From the NCBI GenBank assembly GCA_018902545.1, contig JAHIQM010000004.1, forward strand, positions 60,882 through 124,881: a DNA stretch of 64,000 bases, written 5' to 3'. The first letter of the stretch is position 1. Every line of letters begins with the position of its first letter. A program made the translations under genes and the position numbers. The notes below the pieces were generated by a model that was given only the letters and a program-made list of their open reading frames with translations, did not search any database and was not told the DNA's origin. Origin of the DNA: Pseudomonadota bacterium (lineage in GTDB: Bacteria; Desulfobacterota; Desulfovibrionia; Desulfovibrionales; Desulfomicrobiaceae). Below, piece by piece: positions 1 through 12,322 of the stretch.

Positions 1-665
1 AAGAAGCGGGTCAGCATCAGGCACAGACACAGGGGAATGAGGGTGCCGATGATGCCGTGGAAAATGGCCACGTTGGCGCCGATGCTGAGCAGATAGTCCA
101 TGAAGGCGGGATCGGTGAATTTGGTGGTACCGAGCATGGTGTGCACGGGGGCAGCGTCAAGACCGGTGCGTACGCCGAGCAGGATGGGCGTTCCCACTGC
201 GCCAAAAGACACCGGGGTGCTCTGGATAATCAGCGCCATGAGGACGGCGGCGATGGCGGGGAACCCGAGCACGACCAGCAGCGGAGCCGCAACGGCCGCA
301 GGGGTTCCGAAACCGGCCGCGCCTTCGATGAATGCGCCGAACAGAAAGGCGACGATGATGGCCTGGATTCTGCGGTCAGGGGTGATGTCCATGAAGCCGC
401 GCCGGATGGTGCCCACCGCGCCGCTGAAGGTCAGGGTATTGAGCATTAGGATGGCGCCGAAGACGATGTACAGAATCGTCGCGGCGATGAAGACGCCCTG
501 CAGGGTGGACGCCATGACCCGGGTCACGTCCATCTGCCAGGCGAAAATGCCCATCAGGCCGGTGTACAGCCATGCGACGGGCATGGCGTGCTTTGCAGGC
601 CAGCGCATCAGGACCAAGAGAATGAAGACGACCAGAATTGGTGTGAAAGCCAAAAATGCATACAT
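1..665 (-). CDS. lctP: L-lactate permease, C-terminal part beyond window edge
   Basis: Inner-membrane LctP-family permease that imports lactate for oxidation. The visible N-terminal 221 residues are almost entirely hydrophobic helices and include the family-like stretch [19 protein letters not shown] and the following [13 protein letters not shown]. The start at 665 is chosen because AGGAGG lies about ten bases upstream. The gene runs off the left end of the window. It lies downstream of por on the same strand, separated by about 325 bp that hold a strong hairpin. In Desulfovibrio the same por-permease order belongs to the lactate/organic acid oxidation operon, so shared transcription from the por promoter is inferred. 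Confidence 0.93.
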   Translation of the reverse strand, partial: MYAFLAFTPILVVFILLVLMRWPAKHAMPVAWLYTGLMGIFAWQMDVTRVMASTLQGVFIAATILYIVFGAILMLNTLTFSGAVGTIRRGFMDITPDRRIQAIIVAFLFGAFIEGAAGFGTPAAVAAPLLVVLGFPAIAAVLMALIIQSTPVSFGAVGTPILLGVRTGLDAAPVHTMLGTTKFTDPAFMDYLLSIGANVAIFHGIIGTLIPLCLCLMLTRF

Positions 666-933
666 GTTACAGAGCCCTCCTGTGAATCAAGTGTAACCAG
701 TTAGACAGTTCTCCAGATACTTTCAGATTCCGGCCCGGTCCCGGACCCCCCTCACGGATCCGGCAGGCCAGTCTCCTGTCCTCAAACATACACATCCTTT
801 GCGCGGGACCAATGGCAACCGCCCCGACACATCGATAGTCACATCAACGCATTCCGCCCTGCCAGCCCAGGTTCGGCTGGGGCTACCGCAACATGCTCGC
901 ATGCACTCCAATGAAGCCGTCCCTTATCAGGAC

Positions 934-975
934 GCTGCCTCACCCGGACCGGGTTAGCGGTCCAAGTGAGGCAGC
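934..975 (-). terminator. Strong hairpin between por and lctP
   Basis: Two nested perfect inverted repeats: 934-943 pairs with 966-975 (10 bp) and 946-951 pairs with 958-963 (6 bp), around a 6-nt loop. No T-run follows on the minus strand, so this is not a classic intrinsic terminator. It lies 16 bp after the por stop codon. A partial terminator or an RNA-processing/stabilising stem that sets the por:lctP ratio is the likeliest role. The remaining spacer, 666-933, shows no gene. Confidence 0.6.
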
Positions 976-990
976 TTGCATTCATGTCAA

Positions 991-4704
<3,714 letters not shown>

Positions 4705-4706
4705 TT

Positions 4707-4722
4707 AACAAGTTTTGTGCCA
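4707..4722 (-). promoter_or_regulatory. Sigma-54 -24/-12 promoter for por
   Basis: Minus-strand sequence TGGCACAAAACTTGTT matches the consensus TGGCACG-N4-TTGC(A/T) except the G ending the -24 element and the C of the -12 GC. Spacing is exact. Predicted transcription start is near 4696, giving a leader of about 60 nt before the por ATG. The adjacent sigma-54 activator gene supports the assignment. Confidence 0.75.
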
Positions 4723-4938
4723 CCGAAAACTTTTTCCCTAACCGTTTGAAATAAAAAAATATTACAAGACGCCATTCATAATTTTCATAGCCTCCCTTCC
4801 GGTTTGTCTGAAAAAAAAGACAATTTATGTTTAACTCCGCTGATAGCACAGTAGTACGGGATTGCAAACAAACAACTTCAATCCGGTTAACGCGCGTAAT
4901 TGGCTGGTTAATGGTCATACAACCATTCATGGGCAGTC

Positions 4939-4956
4939 TGTCCGAATTTTCGGACA
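4939..4956. promoter_or_regulatory. Activator-binding palindrome 1 (LurR-like site)
   Basis: TGTCCGAA-TT-TTCGGACA is a perfect palindrome with 8-bp arms and a 2-bp centre. It is centred about 250 bp upstream of the predicted por transcription start, a normal distance for a sigma-54 enhancer. A second, degenerate copy lies 136 bp away, close to 13 helical turns. Assignment to the neighbouring Fis-type activator is inferred. Confidence 0.7.
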
Positions 4957-5074
4957 ATAACGCGCCGTGGTATTCCTGCCTCGCTTCCGAAACCTGCTGG
5001 ACCGCTTGAATGCACACAAAACGTCACGACTGGCCTGCGGCGTTGATCTTTTATCAAATCCAGACACCACCCGC

Positions 5075-5092
5075 AGTCCAATTTTTCGGACA
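5075..5092. promoter_or_regulatory. Activator-binding palindrome 2 (degenerate copy)
   Basis: AGTCCAAT-TT-TTCGGACA keeps one perfect half-site and the TT centre of palindrome 1, with three changes in the other half. The 136-bp centre-to-centre distance puts both sites on the same DNA face. It lies between the two divergent sigma-54 promoters. Confidence 0.6.
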
Positions 5093-5390
5093 GCCGTCAA
5101 TCCGGCCCATGTAATACATATTGGTTGACTAAACAACCACTTTTCTTCAGTCTCGATTTCTGGCGCTTGGTTCACACCCGGCAACTCAGCCGCCGAGGCG
5201 AGCACTATCTTTCAAATTTGGAAGATCCGTATCAGTTCGACGCGACAGGTGTTTCAATTTTGCACAGCGGATACTTAGCTGCATTGTGAACGGCGACCAG
5301 TGAGGGGGCGGGCTAAATTCGCTCAACTATCTAAAAATAATAATTTTTTTATAAAAACTGCCATTCCGCGAAACATGTACTCGGGAACGT

Positions 5391-5406
5391 TGGCAACAAA
5401 TTTGCA
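5391..5406 (+). promoter_or_regulatory. Sigma-54 -24/-12 promoter for the small gene
   Basis: TGGCAACAAATTTGCA matches the TGGCACG-N4-TTGC(A/T) consensus with full -12 TTGCA and correct spacing. Predicted start is near 5417, about 60 nt before the ATG at 5477. It is divergent from the por promoter and shares the activator palindromes. The rest of 4723-5390 is AT-rich spacer with a small inverted repeat at 5122-5139 and no supported gene. Confidence 0.7.
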
Positions 5407-5476
5407 CTAAAAATAAGTCAAGCAGCTTGCCACAAGTGGTAAAACTGCATTATATAGGGACATCTGGAGGTATATC

Positions 5477-5674
5477 ATGAAAGGAAAAAGCATCACGAAC
5501 AATGGCGTGATCCGGAGATTATCGCAAAACGAAACCATGCAATTGTCGCAACTGCTCACCTCGATGCAGAAGCAGCGCATCAACGACGGCGACAGCGTCC
5601 TGGTAAAGAAGGAATATATAGTTGATTCCTGGAAGGAATACTGGCTTGGGAAGGAGCAAGAAGAAGAGTATTAG
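5477..5674 (+). CDS. Small protein of unknown function, sigma-54 controlled
   Basis: A 65-codon gene with a good GGAGG ribosome-binding site seven bases upstream and its own -24/-12 promoter. The product is soluble and polar, with a lysine/glutamate-rich C-terminus ending EQEEEY, and no recognisable domain or signal peptide. Its stop overlaps the stop of the convergent activator gene by four bases. In Desulfovibrio a small hypothetical gene lies at a similar place beside the lactate operon; homology to it is inferred, not shown. A feedback or partner role in the lactate regulatory system is possible but unproven. Confidence 0.7.
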   Translation: MKGKSITNNGVIRRLSQNETMQLSQLLTSMQKQRINDGDSVLVKKEYIVDSWKEYWLGKEQEEEY

Positions 5675-7062
5675 GCTTCAATATCGTGCTTTTTGAGCAT
5701 GGCATACAGGTGCGACCTGGACAGCCCTGATACACTGAGCATCTTCTGAATATCCTTGCCGTGGCTGCCCACGAGCCTGAGCAGGTATTCCCTTTCCTTG
5801 GACGTCTTGAAGTCCTTTAACGTGGGCAGGGCCTCCTCCACCTCCATCTGTGCTTCTTCCGGCCCCGCCTCTTCTCTTCCCTGCCCCAGAATGGTCCTCG
5901 CGACCCGTATGCGCACCGCCTGCGGCAGGTGCTGGGCATAGACCGTTTTCTCCGCCCCCGAATGCACAAAGGCCTGTTCAATGGTATTGAAGAGTTCGCG
6001 CACATTGCCGGGCCATTCATAGCGCCTGAGCATACCCTCCAAGTCCGGATCCATCTCCTTGATCGGGATGTTCCTTTGCCTGCACAGCTTGTCGATGTGA
6101 TAACGTGCGAGAATGAGGACGTCGTCCTCACGCTCGCGCAGGGCAGGCAGATGCAACTGGATGGTATTGATACGATAATACAGATCCTGCCGGAACTCGC
6201 CGGACTTGACCATGGCGGCAAGATCGCGATTCGTGGCCGAAATGAGCCTGAAATCGCTCTCAAGCTCCTGGTTTGAGCCCACCGGCCTGAACCTGCGTTC
6301 CTGCAGCACGCGCAAAAAAGTTTTTTGCGCCGAAAGGGGGAGTTCGCCGATCTCGTCCAGAAAAAGCGTGCCTTGGTCCGCGATCTTGACCAGCCCGACC
6401 CGGTCGCGGGCCGCGCCCGTGAACGAGCCCTTGGTGTGTCCGAAAAGGATGCTCTCCAATAAAGATTCGGTCAGGGAAGCGCAGTCCACCACGACGAAGG
6501 CACGCGAGGAGCGCAGGCTGTTGCGATGGATACTGCGGGCCAGCAGCTCCTTGCCGGTCCCGGTCTCGCCGGTGAGCAGCACTGTGGAATCGGAGCCCCC
6601 GGCTTGGGCGATGCGCTCGTAGCATCGCCGCATGACGCTGCTCTCCCCCACCACGTCCTTGAGGTCCAGGGTCATGGTCTGGCCGCTGGCCTTCTTCTCC
6701 CGGCGATAGGCCAGGGCCCGGTTCAGAGTCTCTTTGATCTGTTTGATGGGCGAAGGCTTGACCAGATAGTCCCAGACCCCGCCCTGAATGGCCAGTTCCG
6801 CGCCCTCGGGATCGCCCTGACCCGTAAGTACGATCACATCGGGCGGACTGGTCTGATTGCGGATCTGTCCCAGTGCCTGCAGACCATTTCCGTCGGGCAG
6901 GCGCACATCGAGGAAGACAAGATCGAACTCCATACGCCCCAGTTGCTCCAGTCCATCTTTCAAGGTGTGGGCCGCAAGGCACTCGTGCCCAAGACGGAAA
7001 TTGAGACTCTGCAGGGTTTCGCAAACCTGCGGGTCATCGTCGATAATGAGAATTCTGGCCAT
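5671..7062 (-). CDS. lurR: Sigma-54-dependent response regulator, LurR-like
   Basis: A 463-residue NtrC-family activator. The receiver has acidic DDD at 8-10, phospho-acceptor Asp52 and Lys102. The AAA+ domain has Walker A GETGTGKE at 165-172, a GAFTGA-type loop that reads GSFTGA at 212-217, and Walker B LFLDEIGE. A Fis-type helix-turn-helix closes the C-terminus. The start codon shares one base with the stop of the kinase gene (TGATG), so the two are translationally coupled. Position next to por and lactate permease matches the LurRS system of Desulfovibrio, which activates the lactate oxidation operon. Probable targets are the two palindromes at 4939 and 5075. Confidence 0.9.
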   Translation of the reverse strand: MARILIIDDDPQVCETLQSLNFRLGHECLAAHTLKDGLEQLGRMEFDLVFLDVRLPDGNGLQALGQIRNQTSPPDVIVLTGQGDPEGAELAIQGGVWDYLVKPSPIKQIKETLNRALAYRREKKASGQTMTLDLKDVVGESSVMRRCYERIAQAGGSDSTVLLTGETGTGKELLARSIHRNSLRSSRAFVVVDCASLTESLLESILFGHTKGSFTGAARDRVGLVKIADQGTLFLDEIGELPLSAQKTFLRVLQERRFRPVGSNQELESDFRLISATNRDLAAMVKSGEFRQDLYYRINTIQLHLPALREREDDVLILARYHIDKLCRQRNIPIKEMDPDLEGMLRRYEWPGNVRELFNTIEQAFVHSGAEKTVYAQHLPQAVRIRVARTILGQGREEAGPEEAQMEVEEALPTLKDFKTSKEREYLLRLVGSHGKDIQKMLSVSGLSRSHLYAMLKKHDIEA

Positions 7063-10000
7063 CAGACTTCCTTGTCCAGAACATCGCGGATGGCTCTTCC
7101 GACCATGTCCTTATTGTAGGGTTTGCTCAGAAAAAATTTGATGTTGTCGGTCTGACCAATGAACTCCTGAGCCTGCTTCCTCCCGGAGACCATGATCACC
7201 GGCAGTTCGGGCCGACACTCTCGCAGCAGCCCCGCGACATCAAAGCCGTTCATGCCCGGCATATCATAGTCCGTGATGACCAGATCCAGGGGTAAGCCAT
7301 CCCCGCAGATGACGGAGACGGCGTCGGCAGGATTTTGAAACGAGTGCACCGTATAGCCCAGCTGTTCGAGCACCCGGGGAATGAGCGTCAGTTGATCCTC
7401 GTCATCCTCGATGAAAGCCAGATGCTCGCTGCCGGTGACGGCCGCACTCACGCACTCGCCAGGCAGGAGACAGAGCTCGTTCATGGTCGGCAGCAGAATG
7501 TCGAAACGCGTGAACCCGGGCGTGCTGACGAGCCAGATTTCTCCCCCGTGATTGCGCACGATGCCGTGCACCACGGCCAGACCAAGGCCGGTGCCCTCGC
7601 CCTTGCCCTTGGTGGTGAAAAACGGGTCGTAGATCTTGTCCTGGATGGCCTCGTCAATGCCCGGCCCATCATCCTCGATGGTCAGCCGACTGTAGACGCC
7701 CGGGGCCAGATTGCCGAGCTGCGCGTCATCGCGGTCAAGCACCATCCTCCCAAGGCGAAAGGAGATGTGCCCTCCGCGTTCGCCCAGGGCCTGGAATGCG
7801 TTGGTCGCGAGGTTCATCACAATCTGGTGGACCTGGGTCGGATCGGCCAGGCACAGGTGCAGGTCTTCCTCGATGGTCGAAGACACTGAAATGTTGCGCG
7901 GCATGGACACGCGGATCAGGGTTATGGCTTCGGCCACGACCTCGCGCAGATCGGTGGGCACGAAACCCTCCTGCGTCGGTCGGCTGAACGTCAGAATCTG
8001 CTTGATGAGCCCGCTGCCGCGCACCGCCGCCTTGAGGCTGCGTTCCAGATCCTTCCAGACCAGGCTGTCATCAGGGATGTCCTCCATGGCAAGCTCGGTC
8101 GAGTTCATGATCGATGTCAGTATATTATTGAAATCATGGGCGATCCCTCCAGCCAGGGTGCCGATGGCCTCCATCTTCTGGGATTGCAGCAACTGCTTCT
8201 CGAGGTTCATGGTCTGGGTAATGTCCTCGGCGGTGCTCAAAATGCCGACCACCTCGCCATGCGGGCCGTGCAGGGGCACCTTGTTGACCAGCAGCCACAT
8301 GCCCTCACCCGCCGCATTTCTGGTCTCCAGACGCAGACGATAGCAGGGTTCGTTGGACAGGAACACCTGGGCATCAAGGCGCCTTATCTCCTCGACTTCA
8401 TGGGCGTTATGGACAATCTCTGCATATGTCTTGCCCAGAATGGCCGACATCTCCGTCTCGCCGACATAGGCCAGAAAATTGCGGTTCGCGCCGAGAATAT
8501 GAAAACGCCGGTCTTTCCAGTGTACAAGCTGAGGGATGGTATCGAGCACAAGCTGCAGCATGGATTCGGAGGCCGCCAAGGCCAGTTCGGCGGCCTTACG
8601 GTCCGTGATGTCCTCCACGAAGCCTTCGAAATGACTGAACTCGTCACCCGCACCGCGCACGCCCCGCGCATTGAGGTTTGCGGTAATGACCGCCCCTTCA
8701 CGGGTACGGAACAGGACTTCGAACTCGATGCTGCCCCTGGTTTTGTGGTACATTTCCACGACCCGCTCACGGTCGCTCTGCTGATAATACAGAGTCGAGA
8801 TGTTCGGATTGTTTTCGATCAGCTCCTCTGGACCGGCGTACCCAAGCATCCTCGCCAGAGCCGGATTGGCCACGATCCAGGACCCGTCGGGCGTGGTCTG
8901 AAAAATGCCCAAGGCCGAGTTCTCAAAAATGGTGCGGTATTTCTCTTCCGCCGCACGCAGATTGTCCTCGGCCAGCTTGCGGTCGGAAATGTCGTAAATG
9001 ACGCCGACAATTCCCGCGTTCTCACCGAGGGCGTCGGCGTAGGTGGCCTTGTGCAGCACGGTCGGGCGCATCGACCCGTCGCTATGGGGAATCCGGGTTT
9101 CGTAGGAGTCCATGCGACGGTCGAACAAGGGGGAGAAACGCGCATCAAACTGGCCGGACTTGAGGGTCTTCAGATCCTCGTCCGAGTCCCAGGACAGGCC
9201 GAACCACTGCCCGAAAGCACGGTTGATGCCGGCGATGGTCCCGTTTCGCTCGGTGAAGTAGATAGGCAGCGGCAGGGTGTCCATGAGCGTGCGCAGAAAG
9301 GACAGCTGGTTCTTGATGCGGATCTCGATCTGCTTGCGTTCCCAGATGTTGATGACCAGAATGACCAGCACCATGGACAGGATGAGCAGGCTGATGATGA
9401 TGGTCCAGAATTGATGCCTGTTGATGGAGTAGAACGGGGACGGCCCGTTGACCACGATGCTGTCCGGCGGCAACAGCTTCTGGTTGATGCCGAGCTGCAT
9501 GAGAACCTGGTAGTCGAACTTGGGAGGCTCTTCGGGGCTGGAAATGACCGGGATCGACGCGGGCGACTCTCCGCCCAGAACGCGCAGCCCCATTTCGGCC
9601 ACAGCGTGGCCATGGGCAAACCCGCTGACCATTTTTCCACCCACCAGACCGTGGCCAAGCAAAAATTCCCAAGCCCCGTAGAGAGGCACCCCCGTGGTGC
9701 TCCAGACGATTTCCAGCAGATCCTGGGCCGAATACACACCCTCGCCGACATCCTTGTAGAAGGGGATGAAAAAGAAAATACTGTCCTCGGAAGCGGCCTG
9801 AACCCGGCCGATCAGTTCCTCAAGGCTGAAATCGTCCAGAAACTCGACCTGCATGTCCCCGGGGAGTTCCGGCACGCGAGCGCGAACCTGGTTGGCGATG
9901 GCCACGCCGGTCAGACTCTGGTCGCCGATGACCACCAACCGCTTCTTGCCAGGGTGAAAACGCATGGCCATGGCGATGTTCTCCAGAACATCGAATTCCT

Positions 10001-10427
10001 CCAGGACTCCGGTCATGCGGTCCCGCGTGGGCACGGCCTCCGGGGCCACGTCGTTCACACCGCAAAAAACGACAGGTACGTTTGGAAAGAGCTGGGGCCC
10101 ATGCTGATTGATGAAATCATAGGCGTGATTATCGGAGACGACGATCAGATCGAAATCAGTGCTGCGGAATTTATACTTGTAATAATCAAAAAGGATTCTA
10201 GTAAGTCTTTCCTCTTCGTATCTTTTTGAATCCATGTATTCTACCTGAAGGTAGATATTCTTGCCGCTTTTTTGAAATGTTTCTTGAATTCCTTCAAATA
10301 TGTTATCAGACCATGCATAGCCATTATTATACGAATTCAAATACAAAACGTTGATCTTCTCCTCTACTCCCGCATGAGCGGAAGCGAAGACAATCAGAAC
10401 AAGAAAAAAAGCGGCTATGCTTCGCAC
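7062..10427 (-). CDS. lurS: Hybrid sensor histidine kinase with periplasmic binding-protein-like sensor, LurS-like
   Basis: A 1121-residue membrane kinase. A signal peptide (about 1-20) is followed by an ABC substrate-binding-protein-like periplasmic domain to about residue 335, a membrane helix near 339-361, and three PAS domains between about 375 and 750. The HisKA motif GGIAHDFNN has the phospho-His near 764. A HATPase with DDGPGID and GTGLGLAVV follows, then a C-terminal receiver with Asp near 1050 in TDYDMPGMNG. The start is a GTG with GGAG five bases upstream. The gene is coupled to the activator downstream. The ligand is probably lactate or a related organic acid, inferred from context only. 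Confidence 0.88.
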   Translation of the reverse strand: MRSIAAFFLVLIVFASAHAGVEEKINVLYLNSYNNGYAWSDNIFEGIQETFQKSGKNIYLQVEYMDSKRYEEERLTRILFDYYKYKFRSTDFDLIVVSDNHAYDFINQHGPQLFPNVPVVFCGVNDVAPEAVPTRDRMTGVLEEFDVLENIAMAMRFHPGKKRLVVIGDQSLTGVAIANQVRARVPELPGDMQVEFLDDFSLEELIGRVQAASEDSIFFFIPFYKDVGEGVYSAQDLLEIVWSTTGVPLYGAWEFLLGHGLVGGKMVSGFAHGHAVAEMGLRVLGGESPASIPVISSPEEPPKFDYQVLMQLGINQKLLPPDSIVVNGPSPFYSINRHQFWTIIISLLILSMVLVILVINIWERKQIEIRIKNQLSFLRTLMDTLPLPIYFTERNGTIAGINRAFGQWFGLSWDSDEDLKTLKSGQFDARFSPLFDRRMDSYETRIPHSDGSMRPTVLHKATYADALGENAGIVGVIYDISDRKLAEDNLRAAEEKYRTIFENSALGIFQTTPDGSWIVANPALARMLGYAGPEELIENNPNISTLYYQQSDRERVVEMYHKTRGSIEFEVLFRTREGAVITANLNARGVRGAGDEFSHFEGFVEDITDRKAAELALAASESMLQLVLDTIPQLVHWKDRRFHILGANRNFLAYVGETEMSAILGKTYAEIVHNAHEVEEIRRLDAQVFLSNEPCYRLRLETRNAAGEGMWLLVNKVPLHGPHGEVVGILSTAEDITQTMNLEKQLLQSQKMEAIGTLAGGIAHDFNNILTSIMNSTELAMEDIPDDSLVWKDLERSLKAAVRGSGLIKQILTFSRPTQEGFVPTDLREVVAEAITLIRVSMPRNISVSSTIEEDLHLCLADPTQVHQIVMNLATNAFQALGERGGHISFRLGRMVLDRDDAQLGNLAPGVYSRLTIEDDGPGIDEAIQDKIYDPFFTTKGKGEGTGLGLAVVHGIVRNHGGEIWLVSTPGFTRFDILLPTMNELCLLPGECVSAAVTGSEHLAFIEDDEDQLTLIPRVLEQLGYTVHSFQNPADAVSVICGDGLPLDLVITDYDMPGMNGFDVAGLLRECRPELPVIMVSGRKQAQEFIGQTDNIKFFLSKPYNKDMVGRAIRDVLDKEV

Positions 10428-10515
10428 ACAATCTCCATGCTGTCAGCGGCAAAAGCCCGGTCCCGTCCCGGTCCCTGCGAAACAGGGATCAGGACGAGCC
10501 CAAGGGCCAGCACCC

Positions 10516-11394
10516 CTATTTCATCCCGTTGATATGCTTCATGGCGACGAAAAGCCCTTGCGTGCCCATGTTTTCAAGCCCCTGGGCCATGGCCGCGACA
10601 TAGAGCTGCTCAACGAGCGCCAGGCCCGGCAGGGCGATGCCCATCTTTCTGGCCTCGGCCAAGGCGATGCCCATGTCCTTCACGAAATGCTTGATGAAAA
10701 AGCCAGGATCGTAGTCATCCTTGGCAATCTTGCGCCCCAGATTGTTGATCGACCAGGATCCGGCCGCGCCGCTGCCAATGACGTCGATGACCGCGTCCAC
10801 GTCCAGGCCGGATTTCACGGCGTACAGCAAAGACTCCACCACCCCGACCATGGTCCCGGCGATGAGGATCTGGTTGCTCATCTTGGTGTGCTGCCCGGCT
10901 CCCGGCCCGCCCATGAGCCGGATGTTCTTGCCCATCTTTTCAAACAGCGGCACAGCCCGGTCGAAAGGCTCCTGCTCGCCGCCGACCATGATGGCCAGGG
11001 CCGCATTTTTTGCCCCGAGATCGCCGCCGGACACCGGTGCGTCCAAAGCGGCCAACCCACGCGCCGTCGCCGCGCGGTGAATCTCAACGGCCAGGGCCGG
11101 TTCCGAGGTGGTCATGTCCACAAGCACGGTGCCCGGCGCGGCGCTGTCCACCAGCCCGCCCTCGTCCAGATACACCGACCGCACATCCGCAGGAAATCCC
11201 ACGATGGTAAAAACAAACTCCGAGTCCCTGGCCACCTCGCCGGGAGTGTCGCACCACTGCGCGCCAGCGGCGATAATGCTCTCGGCGGAAGCCTTGGTAC
11301 GTGTGTAGACCTTGACCTCATGCCCTGCGGACAGCAGATGACCGCACATGGACCGCCCCATGACCCCGATTCCGATCCAGCCTATTTTGCTCAT
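10516..11394 (-). CDS. NAD(P)-dependent beta-hydroxyacid dehydrogenase (HIBADH/GarR family)
   Basis: A 292-residue cytoplasmic dehydrogenase of the 3-hydroxyisobutyrate/tartronate-semialdehyde reductase family. An N-terminal Rossmann fold has GWIGIGVMG; the substrate motif reads DAPVSGGDLGAKN; the catalytic lysine sits in GAGQHTKMSNQ. Substrate is not predictable: 3-hydroxyisobutyrate, tartronate semialdehyde, glyoxylate or succinic semialdehyde are all possible. The start at 11394 follows GGAGG; the open frame continues 42 codons upstream through a tandem repeat that is probably promoter DNA. It lies downstream of nothing on its strand, about 90 bp before the kinase gene, so read-through into the kinase-activator pair is possible. 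Confidence 0.85.
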   Translation of the reverse strand: MSKIGWIGIGVMGRSMCGHLLSAGHEVKVYTRTKASAESIIAAGAQWCDTPGEVARDSEFVFTIVGFPADVRSVYLDEGGLVDSAAPGTVLVDMTTSEPALAVEIHRAATARGLAALDAPVSGGDLGAKNAALAIMVGGEQEPFDRAVPLFEKMGKNIRLMGGPGAGQHTKMSNQILIAGTMVGVVESLLYAVKSGLDVDAVIDVIGSGAAGSWSINNLGRKIAKDDYDPGFFIKHFVKDMGIALAEARKMGIALPGLALVEQLYVAAMAQGLENMGTQGLFVAMKHINGMK

Positions 11395-11413
11395 GATACC
11401 TCCACTGATACAT

Positions 11414-11478
11414 TTCAAGATGAGTGCCAATTCCGCAACATAATACCGCAAGACACGATTCAAGATAAGTGCCAATTC
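11414..11478 (-). promoter_or_regulatory. Tandem sigma-54-like elements upstream of the dehydrogenase
   Basis: A 20-bp direct repeat with one mismatch occurs at 11414-11433 and 11459-11478, a 45-bp period. On the minus strand each copy reads TTGGCACT-N4-TTGAA, a full -24 element and a -12 element with A instead of C. The distal copy would start transcription near 11450 and leave a normal leader; the proximal copy would leave only about 11 nt. Alternatively the repeats are operator sites. Confidence 0.45.
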
Positions 11479-11646
11479 GTGTTGTAAATTCGTGGTCAGG
11501 CCTGGGCCAGCCTCCACCAAACGGCAACATTGCGTACAATAAAAAAACTACAATTTCAGCATATTATAAATATATTTGCCAAATATCCAAAACATGCTTA
11601 TAAGGATCGATTAATTAGGATTCAAATCAGACCACACGAGGTTGCC

Positions 11647-11964
11647 ATGATCTGCCAGAAATGCGGAAGCGAAAGTGTTATCGAGGAAACCATCTCCTAT
11701 CAGATGGAATGCCGTAACCACATGTTTTGCTTCGAGGATGTTCCAGCCCCAAAATGTTCCGAGTGCGGACTTTTCATCATAACCCAGGACGCCATGGGAA
11801 TCATGCTCGCCAAGATCGAGCAGTTGTCGCAAAAAGCCACCATCTCCTATCATCGCTGCAGGTGGCCCAAGTCGCAAGTCCTCGAAGAGCAGTCTTCGGA
11901 GGATGTCGAAATCCAGGTTGCCGCCGAACTGGTAGAAACCATCAACAAAAGCTCACGCAAATAA
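11647..11964 (+). CDS. YgiT/MqsA-type zinc-finger protein
   Basis: A 105-residue protein beginning MICQKCGSE, with a second pair in APKCSECGLFII: two CxxC pairs about 33 residues apart that would bind one zinc. This is the YgiT/MqsA N-terminal type of finger often found in antitoxins, but there is no HTH domain after it and no toxin gene beside it, so an antitoxin role is not supported. The start at 11647 has GAGG five bases upstream; an in-frame start 39 codons earlier lies in AT-rich promoter-like DNA. It ends at a strong intrinsic terminator, so it is probably a single-gene transcript. Confidence 0.7.
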   Translation: MICQKCGSESVIEETISYQMECRNHMFCFEDVPAPKCSECGLFIITQDAMGIMLAKIEQLSQKATISYHRCRWPKSQVLEEQSSEDVEIQVAAELVETINKSSRK

Positions 11965-11982
11965 ATCCCATCCCGATACTTG

Positions 11983-12011
11983 AAAAAAGCCGCCAAGCGG
12001 CTTTTTTTTTG
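11983..12011 (+). terminator. Intrinsic terminator after the zinc-finger gene
   Basis: GCCGC (11989-11993) pairs with GCGGC (11997-12001) around a 3-nt loop, flanked by A6 and followed by an uninterrupted run of at least nine T. Nearly ideal rho-independent terminator. Confidence 0.9.
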
Positions 12012-12081
12012 GGCCGGAGGGCATCCCAGCCGGTCATACGAAGTTCATTCCCCACGAAGACTTTCTGAATGAGAGCCAATG

Positions 12082-12110
12082 TTGATTTACCTAAAAAAAA
12101 CAATTACTAT
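12082..12110 (+). promoter_or_regulatory. Sigma-70-type promoter for the response regulator pair
   Basis: TTGATT at 12082-12087, a 17-bp AT-rich spacer, and TACTAT at 12105-12110. It would give a leader of roughly 205 nt. The rest of 12012-12322 is AT-rich spacer with no supported gene. Confidence 0.5.
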
Positions 12111-12322
12111 TTTATCATCAAAATACCAGATTATAGGTATTATAATTACGGTTAAATCTATTTAATTGTCCCCACAAGCAACTCGATCAATGTCCGTGTT
12201 CAATCGTCTGAGAAAATTATAGTGGCTCGAACACACGGGACATTACAAACCGAAGCATGCGCCGGAGATTAAGGAGAAGTTCAAGTTACAGGGTCAACCC
12301 ATCTTAAATAAAGAGAATCCGC

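Noticed and set aside
8136..10229. A 697-codon open frame on the plus strand opposite the hybrid kinase
   Set aside because: Shadow of the kinase; no domain and composition typical of antisense frames.
11647..11964. Zinc-finger protein as an MqsA antitoxin
   Set aside because: No helix-turn-helix domain and no toxin gene next to it.
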